DNA from: Hydractinia symbiolongicarpus
Taxonomy: Eukaryota; Cnidaria; Hydrozoa; Anthoathecata; Hydractiniidae
Assembly: GCF_029227915.1 (NCBI RefSeq)
Contig: NC_079885.1
Span: forward strand, 15,573,001 to 15,637,000
Reading direction: 5' to 3'
Length of the DNA stretch: 64,000 bases
Below the pieces are notes generated by a model that saw only the letters and a program-made list of their open reading frames with translations, searched no databases and was not told the origin of the DNA. Positions 8,925 to 20,303 of the stretch are shown here, in pieces. Numbering within the stretch: the first letter of the stretch is position 1; the number at the start of each line of letters is the position of its first letter. A program made the position numbers and the translations under genes.

Positions 8925-9374
8925 ATTGACTTTTTCACGTTTCATTATTTATCATTACGACTGTGACGTATCTTTTTTACGAAATAGCCGCTGAGTAAAT
9001 CAAGAAAGAGACATGATTAGAAGTTGCTTTCCCTTCAAAACGGCTACGATCTGGCAGCAATAAATGCGCCAAGTCGCAAATGAATGGATTACGAGCGTCA
9101 GACAAAGAAAATGGCGATGTAGTAACTTTGCTAATTAACTTTGTCATATGAAAATTAAGTCGGAAAGCACCCTAGATTTCCTTCGTTGGAACTTTTTACG
9201 GGAAATCATAAAGCGCATGGTTGTCGTAATTAATGGATAGCAATTGAAATGAGCTTTCAAATGCACATAAGAACGACCTATTTCGAATGATCCAGTCAAG
9301 AAATATGACCTTTAAAGTTTGAACCATTTTCGATGTAATGTGCTAATAAATCGTAGATATCTGCCCGTTTGTTT

Positions 9375-9493
9375 GTCTACGACCATACCACGATGAACAC
9401 ACCTGTTCTCGTCCGATCACGGAAGTTAAGCATCGTCGGGCCGGGATAGTACTTGGATGGGGGACCGCCTGGGAACTCCCGGTGTCGTAGGCT
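9375..9493 (+). rRNA. 5S rRNA: 5S rRNA gene, copy 17 (reference allele)
   Basis: Complete gene identical to copy 15. A/C chimeric spacer upstream with private changes tagcaattg and cataagaacg. Confidence 0.97.
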
Positions 9494-9943
9494 ATTGACT
9501 TTTTCACGTTACATTATTTATCATTACGACTGTGACGTATCTTTTTTACGAAATAGCCGCTGAGTAAATCAAGAAAGAGACATGATTAGAAGTTGCTTTC
9601 CCTTCAAAACGGCTACGATCTGGCAGCAATAAATGCGCCAAGTCGCAAATGAATGGATTACAAGCGTCAGACAAAGAAAATGGCGATGTAGTTACTTTGC
9701 TAATTAACTTTGTCATAATAAAATTAAGTCGGAAAGCACCCTAGATTTCCTTCGTTGGAACTTTTTACCGGAAATCATAAAGCGCATTATTGTTGTCAAG
9801 AATCGATAGCGCTTAAAAAGAGCTGTCAAACGCACATAAACACGACCTATTTCGAATGATCCAGTCAAGAAATATGACTTTTAAAGTTTGAACCATTTTC
9901 GATGTAATGTGCTAATAAATCGTAGATATCTGCCCGTTTGTTT

Positions 9944-10062
9944 GTCTACGACCATACCACGATGAACACACCTGTTCTCGTCCGATCACGGAAGTTAAGC
10001 ATCGTCGGGCCGGGATAGTACTTGGATGGGGGACCGCCTGGGAACTCCCGGTGTCGTAGGCT
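9944..10062 (+). rRNA. 5S rRNA: 5S rRNA gene, copy 18 (reference allele)
   Basis: Complete gene identical to copy 15. Type C spacer upstream. Confidence 0.97.
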
Positions 10063-10512
10063 ATTGACTTTTTCACGTTACATTATTTATCATTACGACT
10101 GTGACGTATCTTTTTTACGAAATAGCCGCTGAGTAAATCAAGAAAGAGACATGATTAGAAGTTGCTTTCCCTTCAAAACAGCTACGATCTGGCAGCAATA
10201 AATGCGCCAAGTCGCAAATGAATGGATTACGAGCGTCAGACAAAGAAAATGGCGATGTAGTAACTTTGCTAATTAACTTTGTCATATGAAAATTAAGTCG
10301 GAAAGCACCCTAGATTTCCTTCGTTGGAACTTTTTACCGGAAATCATAAAGCGCATGGTTGTCGTAATTAATGGATAGCGCTTGAAATGAGCTTTTAAAT
10401 GCACATAAAAACGACCTATTTCGGATGATCCAGTCAAGAAATATGACCTTTAAAGTTTAAACCATTTCCGATGTAATGTGCTAATAAATCGTAGATATCT
10501 GCCCGTTTGTTT

Positions 10513-10631
10513 GTTTACGACCATACCACGATGAACACACCTGTTCTCGTCCGATCACGGAAGTTAAGCATCGTCGGGCCGGGATAGTACTTGGATGGGG
10601 GACCGCCTGGGAACTCCCGGTGTCGTAGGTT
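10513..10631 (+). rRNA. 5S rRNA: 5S rRNA gene, copy 19 (T3, T118)
   Basis: Complete gene. T3 plus C118T, which makes the terminal pair G1-U118 a wobble. Type A spacer upstream with aaccatttccg. Confidence 0.96.
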
Positions 10632-11081
10632 ATTGACTTTTTCACGTTACATTATTTATCATTACGACTGTGACGTATCTTTTTTACGAAATAGCCGCTG
10701 AGTAAATCAAGAAAGAGACATGATTAGAAGTTGCTTTCCCTTCAAAACGGCTACGATCTGGCAGCAATAAATGCGCCAAGTCGCAAATGAATGGATTACG
10801 AGCGTCAGACAAAAAAAATGGCGATGTAGTTAATTTGCTAATTAACTTTGTCATATGAAAATTAAGTCTGAAAGTACCCTAGATTGCCTTCGTTGGAACT
10901 TTTTACCGGAAATCTTAAAGCGCATGGTTGTCGTAATTAATCGATAGCGCTTGAAATGAGCTTTCAAATGCACATAAACACGACCTATTTCGGATAATCC
11001 AGTCAAGAAATATGACCTTTAAAGTTTAAACCATTTTCGATGTAATGTGCTAATAAATCGTAGATATCTGCCCGTTTGTTT

Positions 11082-11200
11082 GTTTACGACCATACCACGA
11101 TGAACACACCTGTTCTCGTGCGATCACGGAAGTTAAGCATCGTCGGGCCGGGATAGTACTTGGATGGGGGACCGCCTGGGAACTCCCGGTGTTGTAGGCT
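11082..11200 (+). rRNA. 5S rRNA: 5S rRNA gene, copy 20 (T3, G39, T112)
   Basis: Complete gene. T3 with C39G in loop C and C112T, which makes G7-U112 a wobble pair in helix I. The spacer upstream is type B up to the last bases before the gene and then carries the T3 start typical of A, so the switch from B to A lies close to the gene. Confidence 0.95.
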
Positions 11201-11650
11201 ATTGACTTTTTCACGTTACATTATTTATCATTACGACTGTGACGTATCTTTTTTACGAAATAGCCGCTGAGTAAATCAAGAAAGAGACATGATTAGAAGT
11301 TGCTTTCCCTTCAAAACGGCTACGATCTGGCAGCAATAAATGCGCCAAGTCGCAAATGAATGGATTACAAGCGTCAGACAAAGAAAATGGCGATGTAGTT
11401 ACTTTGCTAATTAACTTTGTCATAATAAAATTAAGTCGGAAAGCACCCTAGATTTCCTTCGTTGGAACTTTTTACCGGAAATCATAAAGCGCATTATTGT
11501 TGTCAAGAATCGATAGCGCTTGAAATGAGCTTTCAAATGCACATAAAAACGACCTATTTCGGATGATCCAGTCAAGAAATATGACCTTTAAAGTTTAAAC
11601 CATTTTCGATGTAATGTGCTAATAAATCGTAGATATCTGCCCGTTTGTTT

Positions 11651-11769
11651 GTTTACGACCATACCACGATGAACACACCTGTTCTCGTCCGATCACGGAA
11701 GTTAAGTATCGTCGGGCCGGGATAGTACTTGGATGGGGGACCGCCTGGGAACTCCCGGTGTCGTAGGCT
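11651..11769 (+). rRNA. 5S rRNA: 5S rRNA gene, copy 21 (T3, T57)
   Basis: Complete gene. T3 plus C57T inside box A, giving a G21-U57 wobble in helix II. The spacer upstream is a C-left / A-right chimera switching at about 11520. The terminator context is gaatttttc. Confidence 0.95.
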
Positions 11770-12219
11770 ATTGAATTTTTCACGTTACATTATTTATCAT
11801 TACGACTGTGACGTATCTTTTTTACGAAATAGCCGCTGAGTAAATCAAGAAAGAGACATGATTGGAAGTTGCTTTCCCTTCAAAACGGCTACAATCTTGC
11901 TGCAATAAATGCGCCACGTCGCAAATAAATGGATTACGAGCGTCAGACAAAGAAAATGGCGATCTAGTTACTTTGCTAATTAACTTTGTCATATGAAAAT
12001 TAAGTCTGAAAGTACCCTAGATTGCCTTTCTTGGAACTTTTTACCGGAAATCTTAAAGCGCATTATTGTCGTAATTAATGGATAGCGCTTGAAACGAGCT
12101 TTCAAATGCACATAAACACAACCTTTTTCGGATAATCCAGTCAAGAAATATGACCTTTAAAATTTAAACCATTTTTGATGTAATGTGCTAATAAATCGTA
12201 GATATCTGCCCGTTTGTTT

Positions 12220-12338
12220 GTCTACGACCATACCACGATGAACACACCTGTTCTCGTCCGATCACGGAAGTTAAGCATCGTTGGGCCGGGATAGTACTTG
12301 GATGGGGGACCGCCTGGGAACTCCCGGTGTCGTAGGCT
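12220..12338 (+). rRNA. 5S rRNA: 5S rRNA gene, copy 22 (T63)
   Basis: Complete gene, T63 allele. Type E spacer upstream, with gatctagttac and the markers shared with copy 14. Confidence 0.97.
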
Positions 12339-12788
12339 ATTGACTTTTTCACGTTACATCATTTATCATTACGACTGTGACGTATCTTTTTTACGAAATA
12401 GCCGCTGAGTAAATCAAGAAAGAGACATGATTAGAAGTTGCTTTCCCTTCAAAACGGCTACGATCTGGCAGCAATAAATGCGCCAAGTCGCAAATGAATG
12501 GATTACAAGCGTCAGACAAAGAAAATGGCGATGTAGTTACTTTGCTAATTAACTTTGTCATAATAAAATTAAGTCGGAAAGCACCCTAGATTTCCTTCGT
12601 TGGAACTTTTTACCGGAAATCATAAAGCGCATTATTGTTGTCAAGAATCGATAGCGCTTAAAAAGAGCTATCAAACGCATATAAACACGACCTATTTCGA
12701 ATGATCCAGTCAAGAAATATGACCTTTAAAGTTTGAACCATTTTCGATGTAATGTGCTAATAAATCGTAGATATCTGCCCGTTTGTTT

Positions 12789-12907
12789 GTCTACGACCAT
12801 ACCACGATGAACACACCTGTTCTCGTCCGATCACGGAAGTTAAGCATCGTCGGGCCGGGATAGTACTTGGATGGGGGACCGCCTGGGAACTCCCGGTGTC
12901 GTAGGCT
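12789..12907 (+). rRNA. 5S rRNA: 5S rRNA gene, copy 23 (reference allele)
   Basis: Complete gene identical to copy 15. Type C spacer upstream with gctatcaaacgcat. Confidence 0.97.
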
Positions 12908-13357
12908 ATTGACTTTTTCACGTTACATTATTTATCATTACGACTGTGACGTATCTTTTTTACGAAATAGCCGCTGAGTAAATCAAGAAAGAGACATGAT
13001 TAGAAGTTGCTTTCCCTTCAAAACGGCTACGATCTGGCAGCAATAAATGCGCCAAGTCGCAAATGAATGGATTACGAGCGTCAGACAAAGAAAATGGCGA
13101 TGTAGTAACTTTGCTAATTAACTTTGTCATATGAAAATTAAGTCGGAAAGCACCCTAGATTTCCTTCGTTGGAACTTTTTACCGGAAATCATAAAGCGCA
13201 TGGTTGTCGTCATTAATGGATAGCGCTTGAAATGAGCTTTCAAATGCACATAAACACGACCTATTTCGAATGATCCAGTCAAGAAATATGACCTTTAAAG
13301 TTTGAACCATTTTCGATGTAATGTGCTAATAAATCGTAGATATCTGCCCGTTTGTTT
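12908..13357 (+). repeat. 5S spacer, A-left / C-right chimera
   Basis: The left part is type A (tagtaactttgc, ggttgtcgt, aatggatagcgcttgaaatg) and the right part is type C (ttcgaatgatcc, tttgaacc, GTCTACG). The switch lies in the shared stretch around 13232-13268. The same arrangement precedes copies 17, 24, 30, 36, 47, 54, 61, 66, 77, 84, 91 and 96, so one recombinant has itself been amplified. Confidence 0.83.
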
Positions 13358-13476
13358 GTCTACGACCATACCACGATGAACACACCTGTTCTCGTCCGAT
13401 CACGGAAGTTAAGCATCGTCGGGCCGGGATAGTACTTGGATGGGGGACCGCCTGGGAACTCCCGGTGTCGTAGGCT
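13358..13476 (+). rRNA. 5S rRNA: 5S rRNA gene, copy 24 (reference allele)
   Basis: Complete gene identical to copy 15. A/C chimeric spacer upstream with gtcgtcattaatgg. Confidence 0.97.
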
Positions 13477-13926
13477 ATTGACTTTTTCACGTTACATTAT
13501 TTATCATTACGACTGTGACGTATCTTTTTTACGAAATAGCCGCTGAGTAAATCAAGAAAGAGACATGATTAGAAGTTGCTTTCCCTTCAAAACGGCTACG
13601 ATCTGGCAGCAATAAATGCGCCAAGTCGCAAATGAATGGATTACAAGCGTCAGACAAAGAAAATGGCGATGTAGTTACTTTGCTAATTAACTTTGTCATA
13701 ATAAAATTAAGTCGGAAAGCACCCTAGATTTCCTTCGTTGGAACTTTTTACCGGAAATCATAAAGCGCATTATTGTTGTCAAGAATCGATAGCGCTTAAA
13801 AAGAGCTGTCAAACGCACATAAACACGACCTATTTCGAATGATCCAGTCAAGAAATATGACCTTTAAAGTTTGAACCATTTTCGATGTAATGTGCTAATA
13901 AATCGTAGATATCTGCCCGTTTGTTT

Positions 13927-14045
13927 GTCTACGACCATACCACGATGAACACACCTGTTCTCGTCCGATCACGGAAGTTAAGCATCGTTGGGCCGGGATG
14001 GTACTTGGATGGGGGACCGCCTGGGAACTCCCGGTGTCGTAGGCT
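13927..14045 (+). rRNA. 5S rRNA: 5S rRNA gene, copy 25 (T63, G74)
   Basis: Complete gene. T63 plus A74G (GGGATGGTAC), a change in the loop E region between the intermediate element and box C. The base just past the gene end is T in place of A (ggcttttgac). A74G also removes a chance stop codon and opens a spurious 64-codon frame. Confidence 0.94.
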
Positions 14046-14495
14046 TTTGACTTTTTCACGTTACATTATTTATCATTACGACTGTGACGTATCTTTTTTA
14101 CGAAATAGCCGCTGAGTAAATCAAGAAAGAGACATGATTAGAAGTTGCTTTCCCTTCAAAACGGCTACGATCTGGCAGCAATAAATGCGCCAAGTCGCAA
14201 ATGAATGGATTACGAGCGTCAGACAAAGAAAATGGCGATGTAGTAACTTTGCTAATTAACTTTGTCATATGAAAATTAAGTCGGAAAGCACCCTAGATTT
14301 CCTTCGTTGGAACTTTTTACCGGAAATCATAAAGCGCATGGTTGTCGTAATTAATGGATAGCGCTTGAAATGAGCTTTCAAATGCACATAAAAACGACCT
14401 ATTTCGGATGATCCAGTCAAGAAATATGACCTTTAAAGTTTAAACCATTTTCGATGTAATGTGCTAATAAATCGTAGATATCTGCCCGTTTGTTT

Positions 14496-14614
14496 GTTTA
14501 CGACCATACCACGATGAACACACCTGTTCTCGTCCGATCACGGAAGTTAAGCATCGTCGGGCCGGGATAGTACTTGGATGGGGGACCGCCTGGGAACTCC
14601 CGGTGTCGTAGGCT
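14496..14614 (+). rRNA. 5S rRNA: 5S rRNA gene, copy 26 (T3)
   Basis: Complete gene, T3 allele. Type A spacer upstream; the spacer behind it has atcaaaaaagag. Confidence 0.97.
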
Positions 14615-15064
14615 ATTGACTTTTTCACGTTACATTATTTATCATTACGACTGTGACGTATCTTTTTTACGAAATAGCCGCTGAGTAAATCAAAAAAGAG
14701 ACATGATTAGAAGTTGCTTTCCCTTCAAAACGGCTACGATCTGGCAGCAATAAATGCGCCAAGTCGCAAATGAATGGATTACGAGCGTCAGACAAAGAAA
14801 ATAGCGGTGTACTTACTTTGCTAACTAATTTTGTCATATGAAAATTAAGTCTGAAAGTACCCTAGATTTCCTTCGTTGGAACTTTTTACCGGAAATCTTA
14901 AAGCGCATTATTGTCGTAATTAACGAATAGCGCTTGAAATGAGCTTTCAAATGCACATAAACACGACCTATTTCGGATAATCCAGTCAAGAAATATGACC
15001 TTTAAAGTTTAAACCATATTCGATGTAATGTGCTAATAAATCGTAGATATCTGCCCGTTTGTTT
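14615..15064 (+). repeat. 5S spacer, type D representative
   Basis: Type D has aatagcggtgtacttac or aatagcgatgtacttac, gctaactaattttgtc, a gaatagcg or gaatagct variant and aaaccatattcgatg. It always precedes genes with A40 plus T63: copies 27, 33, 44, 50, 74 and 80. It marks one position of the six-unit higher-order repeat. Confidence 0.84.
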
Positions 15065-15183
15065 GTCTACGACCATACCACGATGAACACACCTGTTCTC
15101 GTCAGATCACGGAAGTTAAGCATCGTTGGGCCGGGATAGTACTTGGATGGGGGACCGCCTGGGAACTCCCGGTGTCGTAGGCT
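15065..15183 (+). rRNA. 5S rRNA: 5S rRNA gene, copy 27 (A40, T63)
   Basis: Complete gene, D-family allele with A40 in loop C and T63. Type D spacer upstream. Confidence 0.96.
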
Positions 15184-15633
15184 ATTGACTTTTTCACGTT
15201 ACATTATTTATCATTACGACTGGGACGTATCTTTTTTACGCAATAGCCGCTGAGTAAATCAAGAAAGAGACATGATTAGAAGTTGCTTTCCCTTCAAAAC
15301 GGCTACGATCTGGCAGCAATAAATGCGCCAAGTCGCAAATGAATGGATTACGAGCGTCAGACAAAGAAAATGGCGATGTAGTAACTTTGCTAATTAACTT
15401 TGTCATATGAAAATTAAGTCGGAAAGGACCCTAGATTTCCATCGTTGGAACTTTTTACCGGAAATCATAAAGGGCATTATTGTTGTCAAGAATCGATAGC
15501 GCTTAAAAAGAGCTGTCAAACGCACATAAACACGACCTATTTCGAATGATCCAGTCAAGAAATATGACCTTTAAAGTTTGAACCATTTTCGATGTAATGT
15601 GCTAATAAATCGTAGATATCTGCCCGTTTGTTT

Positions 15634-15752
15634 GTCTACGACCATACCACGATGAACACACCTGTTCTCGTCCGATCACGGAAGTTAAGCATCGTCGGGC
15701 CGGGATAGTACTTGGATGGGGGACCGCCTGGGAACTCCCGGTGTCGTAGGCT
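15634..15752 (+). rRNA. 5S rRNA: 5S rRNA gene, copy 28 (reference allele)
   Basis: Complete gene identical to copy 15. Spacer upstream is A-left / C-right with ggaaaggacc; ttttcaggttac follows the gene. Confidence 0.97.
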
Positions 15753-16202
15753 ATTGACTTTTTCAGGTTACATTATTTATCATTACGACTGTGACGTATC
15801 TTTTTTACGAAATAGCCGCTGAGTAAATCAAGAAAGAGACATGATTAGAAGTTGCTTTCCCTTCAAAACGGCTACGATCTGGCAGCAATAAATGCGCCAA
15901 GTCGCAAATGAATGGATTACAAGCGTCAGACAAAGAAAATGGCGATGTAGTTACTTTGCTAATTAACTTTGTCATAATAAAATTAAGTCGGAAAGCACCC
16001 TAGATTTCCTTCGTTGGAACTTTTTACCGGAAATCATAAAGCGCATTATTGTTGTCAAGAATCGATAGCGCTTAAAAAGAGCTGTCAAACGCACATAAAC
16101 ACGACCTATTTCGAATGATCCAGTCAAGAAATATGACCTTTAAAGTTTGAACCATTTTCGATGTAATGTGCTAATAAATCGTAGATATCTGCCCGTTTGT
16201 TT

Positions 16203-16321
16203 GTCTACGACCATACCACGATGAACACACCTGTTCTCGTCCGATCACGGAAGTTAAGCATCGTCGGGCCGGGATAGTACTTGGATGGGGGACCGCCTGG
16301 GAACTCCCGGTGTCGTAGGCT
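16203..16321 (+). rRNA. 5S rRNA: 5S rRNA gene, copy 29 (reference allele)
   Basis: Complete gene identical to copy 15. Type C spacer upstream. Confidence 0.97.
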
Positions 16322-16771
16322 ATTGACTTTTTCACGTTACATTATTTATCATTACGACTGTGACGTATCTTTTTTACGAAATAGCCGCTGAGTAAATCAA
16401 GAAAGAGACATGATTAGAAGTTGCTTTCCCTTCAAAACGGCTACGATCTGGCAGCAATAAATGCGCCAAGTCGCAAATGAATGGATTACGAGCGTCAGAC
16501 AAAGAAAATGGCGATGTAGTAACTTTGCTAATTAACTTTGTCATATGAAAATTAAGTCGGAAAGCACCCTAGATTTCCTTCGTTGGAACTTTTTACCGGA
16601 AATCATAAAGCGCATGGTTGTCGTAATTAATGGATAGCGCTTGAAATGAGCTTTCAAATGCACATAAACACGACCTATTTCGAATGATCCAGTCAAGAAA
16701 TATGACCTTTAAAGTTTGAACCATTTTCGATGTAATGTGCTAATAAATCGTAGATATCTGCCCGTTTGTTT

Positions 16772-16890
16772 GTCTACGACCATACCACGATGAACACACC
16801 TGTTCTCGTTCGATCACGGAAGTTAAGCATCGTCGGGCCGGGATAGTACTTGGATGGGGGACCGCCTGGGAACTCCCGGTGTCGTAGGCT
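16772..16890 (+). rRNA. 5S rRNA: 5S rRNA gene, copy 30 (T39)
   Basis: Complete gene with C39T in loop C, private to this copy. A/C chimeric spacer upstream. Confidence 0.96.
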
Positions 16891-17340
16891 ATTGACTTTT
16901 TCACGTTACATTATTTATCATTACGACTGTGACGTATCTTTTTTACGAAATAGCCGCTGAGTAAATCAAGAAAGAGACATGATTAGAAGTTGCTTTCCCT
17001 TCAAAACGGCTACGATCTGGCAGCAATAAATGCGCCAAGTCGCAAATGAATGGATTACAAGCGTCAGACAAAGAAAATGGCGATGTAGTTACTTTGCTAA
17101 TTAACTTTGTCATAATAAAATTAAGTCGGAAAGCACCCTAGATTTCCTTCGTTGGAACTTTTTACCGGAAATCATAAAGCGCATTATTGTTGTCAAGAAT
17201 CGATAGCGCTTAAAAAGAGCTGTCAAACGCACATAAACACGACCTATTTCGAATGATCCAGTCAAGAAATATGACCTTTAAAGTTTGAACCATTTTCGAT
17301 GTAATGTGCTAATAAATCGTAGATATCTGCCCGTTTGTTT

Positions 17341-17459
17341 GTCTACGACCATACCACGATGAACACACCTGTTCTCGTCCGATCACGGAAGTTAAGCATC
17401 GTTGGGCCGGGATAGTACTTGGATGGGGGACCGCCTGGGAACTCCCGGTGTCGTAAGGT
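17341..17459 (+). rRNA. 5S rRNA: 5S rRNA gene, copy 31, probable pseudogene
   Basis: T63 allele whose 3' end reads GTCGTAAGGTTTTGAC in place of GTCGTAGGCTATTGAC. By position this is G116A and C118G, breaking the C3-G116 and G1-C118 pairs of helix I, plus A120T just outside. The internal promoter is intact, so it may be transcribed, but the RNA would have a poor closing stem. The related copy 25 also has T at 120. Confidence 0.9.
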
Positions 17460-17909
17460 TTTGACTTTTTCACGTTACATTATTTATCATTACGACTGTG
17501 ACGTATCTTTTTTACGAAATAGCCGCTGAGTAAATCAAGAAAGAGACATGATTAGAAGTTGCTTTCCCTTCAAAACGGCTACGATCTGGCAGCAATAAAT
17601 GCGCCAAGTCGCAAATAAATGGATTACGAGCGTCAGACAAAGAAAATGGCGATGTAGTAACTTTGCTAATTAACTTTGTCATATGAAAATTAAGTCGGAA
17701 AGCACCCTAGATTTCCTTCGTTGGAACTTTTTACCGGAAATCATAATGCGCATGGTTGTCGTAATTAATGGATAGCGCTTGAAATGAGCTTTCAAATGCA
17801 CATAAAAACGACCTATTTCGGATGATCCAGTCAAGAAATATGACCTTTAAAGTTTAAACCATTTTCGATGTAATGTGCTAATAAATCGTAGATATCTGCC
17901 CGTTTGTTT

Positions 17910-18028
17910 GTTTACGACCATACCACGATGAACACACCTGTTCTCGTCCGATCACGGAAGTTAAGCATCGTCGGGCCGGGATAGTACTTGGATGGGGGAC
18001 CGCCTGGGAACTCCCGGTGTCGTAGGCT
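17910..18028 (+). rRNA. 5S rRNA: 5S rRNA gene, copy 32 (T3)
   Basis: Complete gene, T3 allele. Type A spacer upstream with aatcataatgcgc. Confidence 0.97.
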
Positions 18029-18478
18029 ATTGACTTTTTCACGTTACATTATTTATCATTACGACTGTGACGTATCTTTTTTACGAAATAGCCGCTGAGT
18101 AAATCAAGAAAGAGACATGATTAGAAGTTGCTTTCCCTTCAAAACGGCTACGATCTGGCAGCAATAAATGCGCCAAGTCGCAAATGAATGGATTACGAGC
18201 GTCAGACAAAGAAAATAGCGGTGTACTTACTTTGCTAACTAATTTTGTCATATGAAAATTAAGTCTGAAAGTACCCTAGATTTCCTTCGTTGGAACTTTT
18301 TACCGGAAATCTTAAAGCGCATTATTGTCGTAATTAACGAATAGCGCTTGAAATGAGCTTTCAAATGCACATAAACACGACCTATTTCGGATAATCCAGT
18401 CAAGAAATATGACCTTTAAAGTTTAAACCATATTCGATGTAATGTGCTAATAAATCGTAGATATCTGCCCGTTTGTTT

Positions 18479-18596
18479 GTCTACGACCATACCACGAATA
18501 CACACCTGTTCTCGTCAGATCACGGAAGTTAAGCATCGTTGGGCCGGGATAGTACTTGGATGGGGGACCGCCTGGGACCTCCCGGTGTCGTAGGCT
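18479..18596 (+). rRNA. 5S rRNA: 5S rRNA gene, copy 33, probable pseudogene (1-nt deletion)
   Basis: This is the only gene of 118 nt. CACGAATACACACC replaces CACGATGAACACACC, a deletion with rearranged bases that destroys the 3' part of the helix II strand CGATG. It also has A40, T63 and A101C (GGGACCTCC). The deletion explains the one 568-bp step in the array. Type D spacer upstream. Confidence 0.9.
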
Positions 18597-19046
18597 ATTG
18601 ACTTTTTCACGTTACATTATTTATCATTACGACTGGGACGTATCTTTTTTACGCAATAGCCGCTGAGTAAATCAAGAAAAAGACATGATTAGAAGTTGCT
18701 TTCCCTTCAAAACGGCTACGATCTGGCAGCAATAAATGCGCCAAGTCGCAAATGAATGGATTACGAGCGTCAGACAAAGAAAATGGCGATGTAGTAACTT
18801 TGCTAATTAACTTTGTCATATGAAAATTAAGTCGGAAAGGACCCTAGATTTCCTTCGTTGGAACCTTTTACCGGAAATCATAAAGCGCATTATTGTTGTC
18901 AAGAATCGATAGCGCTTAAAAAGAGCTGTCAAACGCACATAAACACGACCTATTTCGAATGATCCAGTCAAGAAATATGACCTTTAAAGTTTGAACCATT
19001 TTCGATGTAATGTGCTAATAAATCGTAGATATCTGCCCGTTTGTTT

Positions 19047-19165
19047 GTCTACGACCATACCACGATGAACACACCTGTTCTCGTCCGATCACGGAAGTTA
19101 AGCATCGTCGGGCCGGGATAGTACTTGGATGGGGGACCGCCTGGGAACTCCCGGTGTCGTAGGCT
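19047..19165 (+). rRNA. 5S rRNA: 5S rRNA gene, copy 34 (reference allele)
   Basis: Complete gene identical to copy 15. Shares ggaaaggacc upstream and ttttcaggttac downstream with copy 28, its hexamer partner. Confidence 0.97.
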
Positions 19166-19615
19166 ATTGACTTTTTCAGGTTACATTATTTATCATTACG
19201 ACTGTGACGTATCTTTTTTACGAAATAGCCGCTGAGTAAATCAAGAAAGAGACATGATTAGAAGTTGCTTTCCCTTCAAAACGGCTACGATCTGGCAGCA
19301 ATAAATGCGCCAAGTCGCAAATGAATGGATTACAAGCGTCAGACAAAGAAAATGGCGATGTAGTTACATGGCTAATTAACTTTGTCATAATAAAATTAAG
19401 TCGGAAAGCACCCTAGATTTCCTTCGTTGGAACTTTTTACCGGAAATCATAAAGCGCATTATTGTTGTCAAGAATCGATAGCGCTTAAAAAGAGCTGTCA
19501 AACGCACATAAACACGACCTATTTCGAATGATCCAGTCAAGAAATATGACCTTTAAAGTTTGAACCATTTTCGATGTAATGTGCTAATAAATCGTAGATA
19601 TCTGCCCGTTTGTTT

Positions 19616-19734
19616 GTCTACGACCATACCACGATGAACACACCTGTTCTCGTCCGATCACGGAAGTTAAGCATCGTCGGGCCGGGATAGTACTTGGATG
19701 GGGGACCGCCTGGGAACTCCCGGTGTCGTAGGCT
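19616..19734 (+). rRNA. 5S rRNA: 5S rRNA gene, copy 35 (reference allele)
   Basis: Complete gene identical to copy 15. Type C spacer upstream with gtagttacatggc. Confidence 0.97.
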
Positions 19735-20184
19735 ATTGACTTTTTCACGTTACATTATTTATCATTACGACTGTGACGTATCTTTTTTACGAAATAGCCG
19801 CTGAGTAAATCAAGAAAGAGACATGATTAGAAGTTGCTTTCCCTTCAAAACGGCTACGATCTGGCAGCAATAAATGCGCCAAGTCGCAAATGAATGGATT
19901 ACGAGCGTCAGACAAAGAAAATGGCGATGTAGTAACTTTGCTAATTAACTTTGTCATATGAAAATTAAGTCGGAAAGCACCCTAGATTTCCTTCGTTGGA
20001 ACTTTTTACCGGAAATCATAAAGCGCATGGTTGTCGTAATTAATGGATAGCGCTTGAAATGAGCTTTCAAATGCACATAAACACGACCTATTTCGAATGA
20101 TCCAGTCAAGAAATATGACCTTTAAAGTTTGAACCATTTTCGATGTAATGTGCTAATAAATCGTAGATATCTGCCCGTTTGTTT

Positions 20185-20303
20185 GTCTACGACCATACCA
20201 CGATGAACACACCTGTTCTCGTCCGATCACGGAAGTTAAGCATCGTCGGGCCGGGATAGTACTTGGATGGGAGACCGCCTGGGAACTCCCGGTGTCGTAG
20301 GCT
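20185..20303 (+). rRNA. 5S rRNA: 5S rRNA gene, copy 36 (A88)
   Basis: Complete gene with G88A in box C, giving GGATGGGAGACC, the form usual in other animals. A/C chimeric spacer upstream. Confidence 0.96.

Larger units (their letters stand above)
13927..17340 (+). repeat. 3.4-kb hexamer higher-order repeat, first copy
   Basis: Copies 25-30, in the order C (T63), A, D, C, C, A/C chimera. It shares with the next hexamer the gene end followed by a run ttttgac (copies 25 and 31), the D spacer with A40 T63 genes (27 and 33), ggaaaggacc before copies 28 and 34 and ttttcaggttac after them. Confidence 0.83.

Noticed and set aside
13921-14115. 64-codon open frame running across the 5S gene of copy 25
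   Set aside because: It is created by A74G removing a TAG inside the 5S gene and by T at position 120 next to the gene end. It starts on a non-ATG codon and overlaps an rRNA gene.
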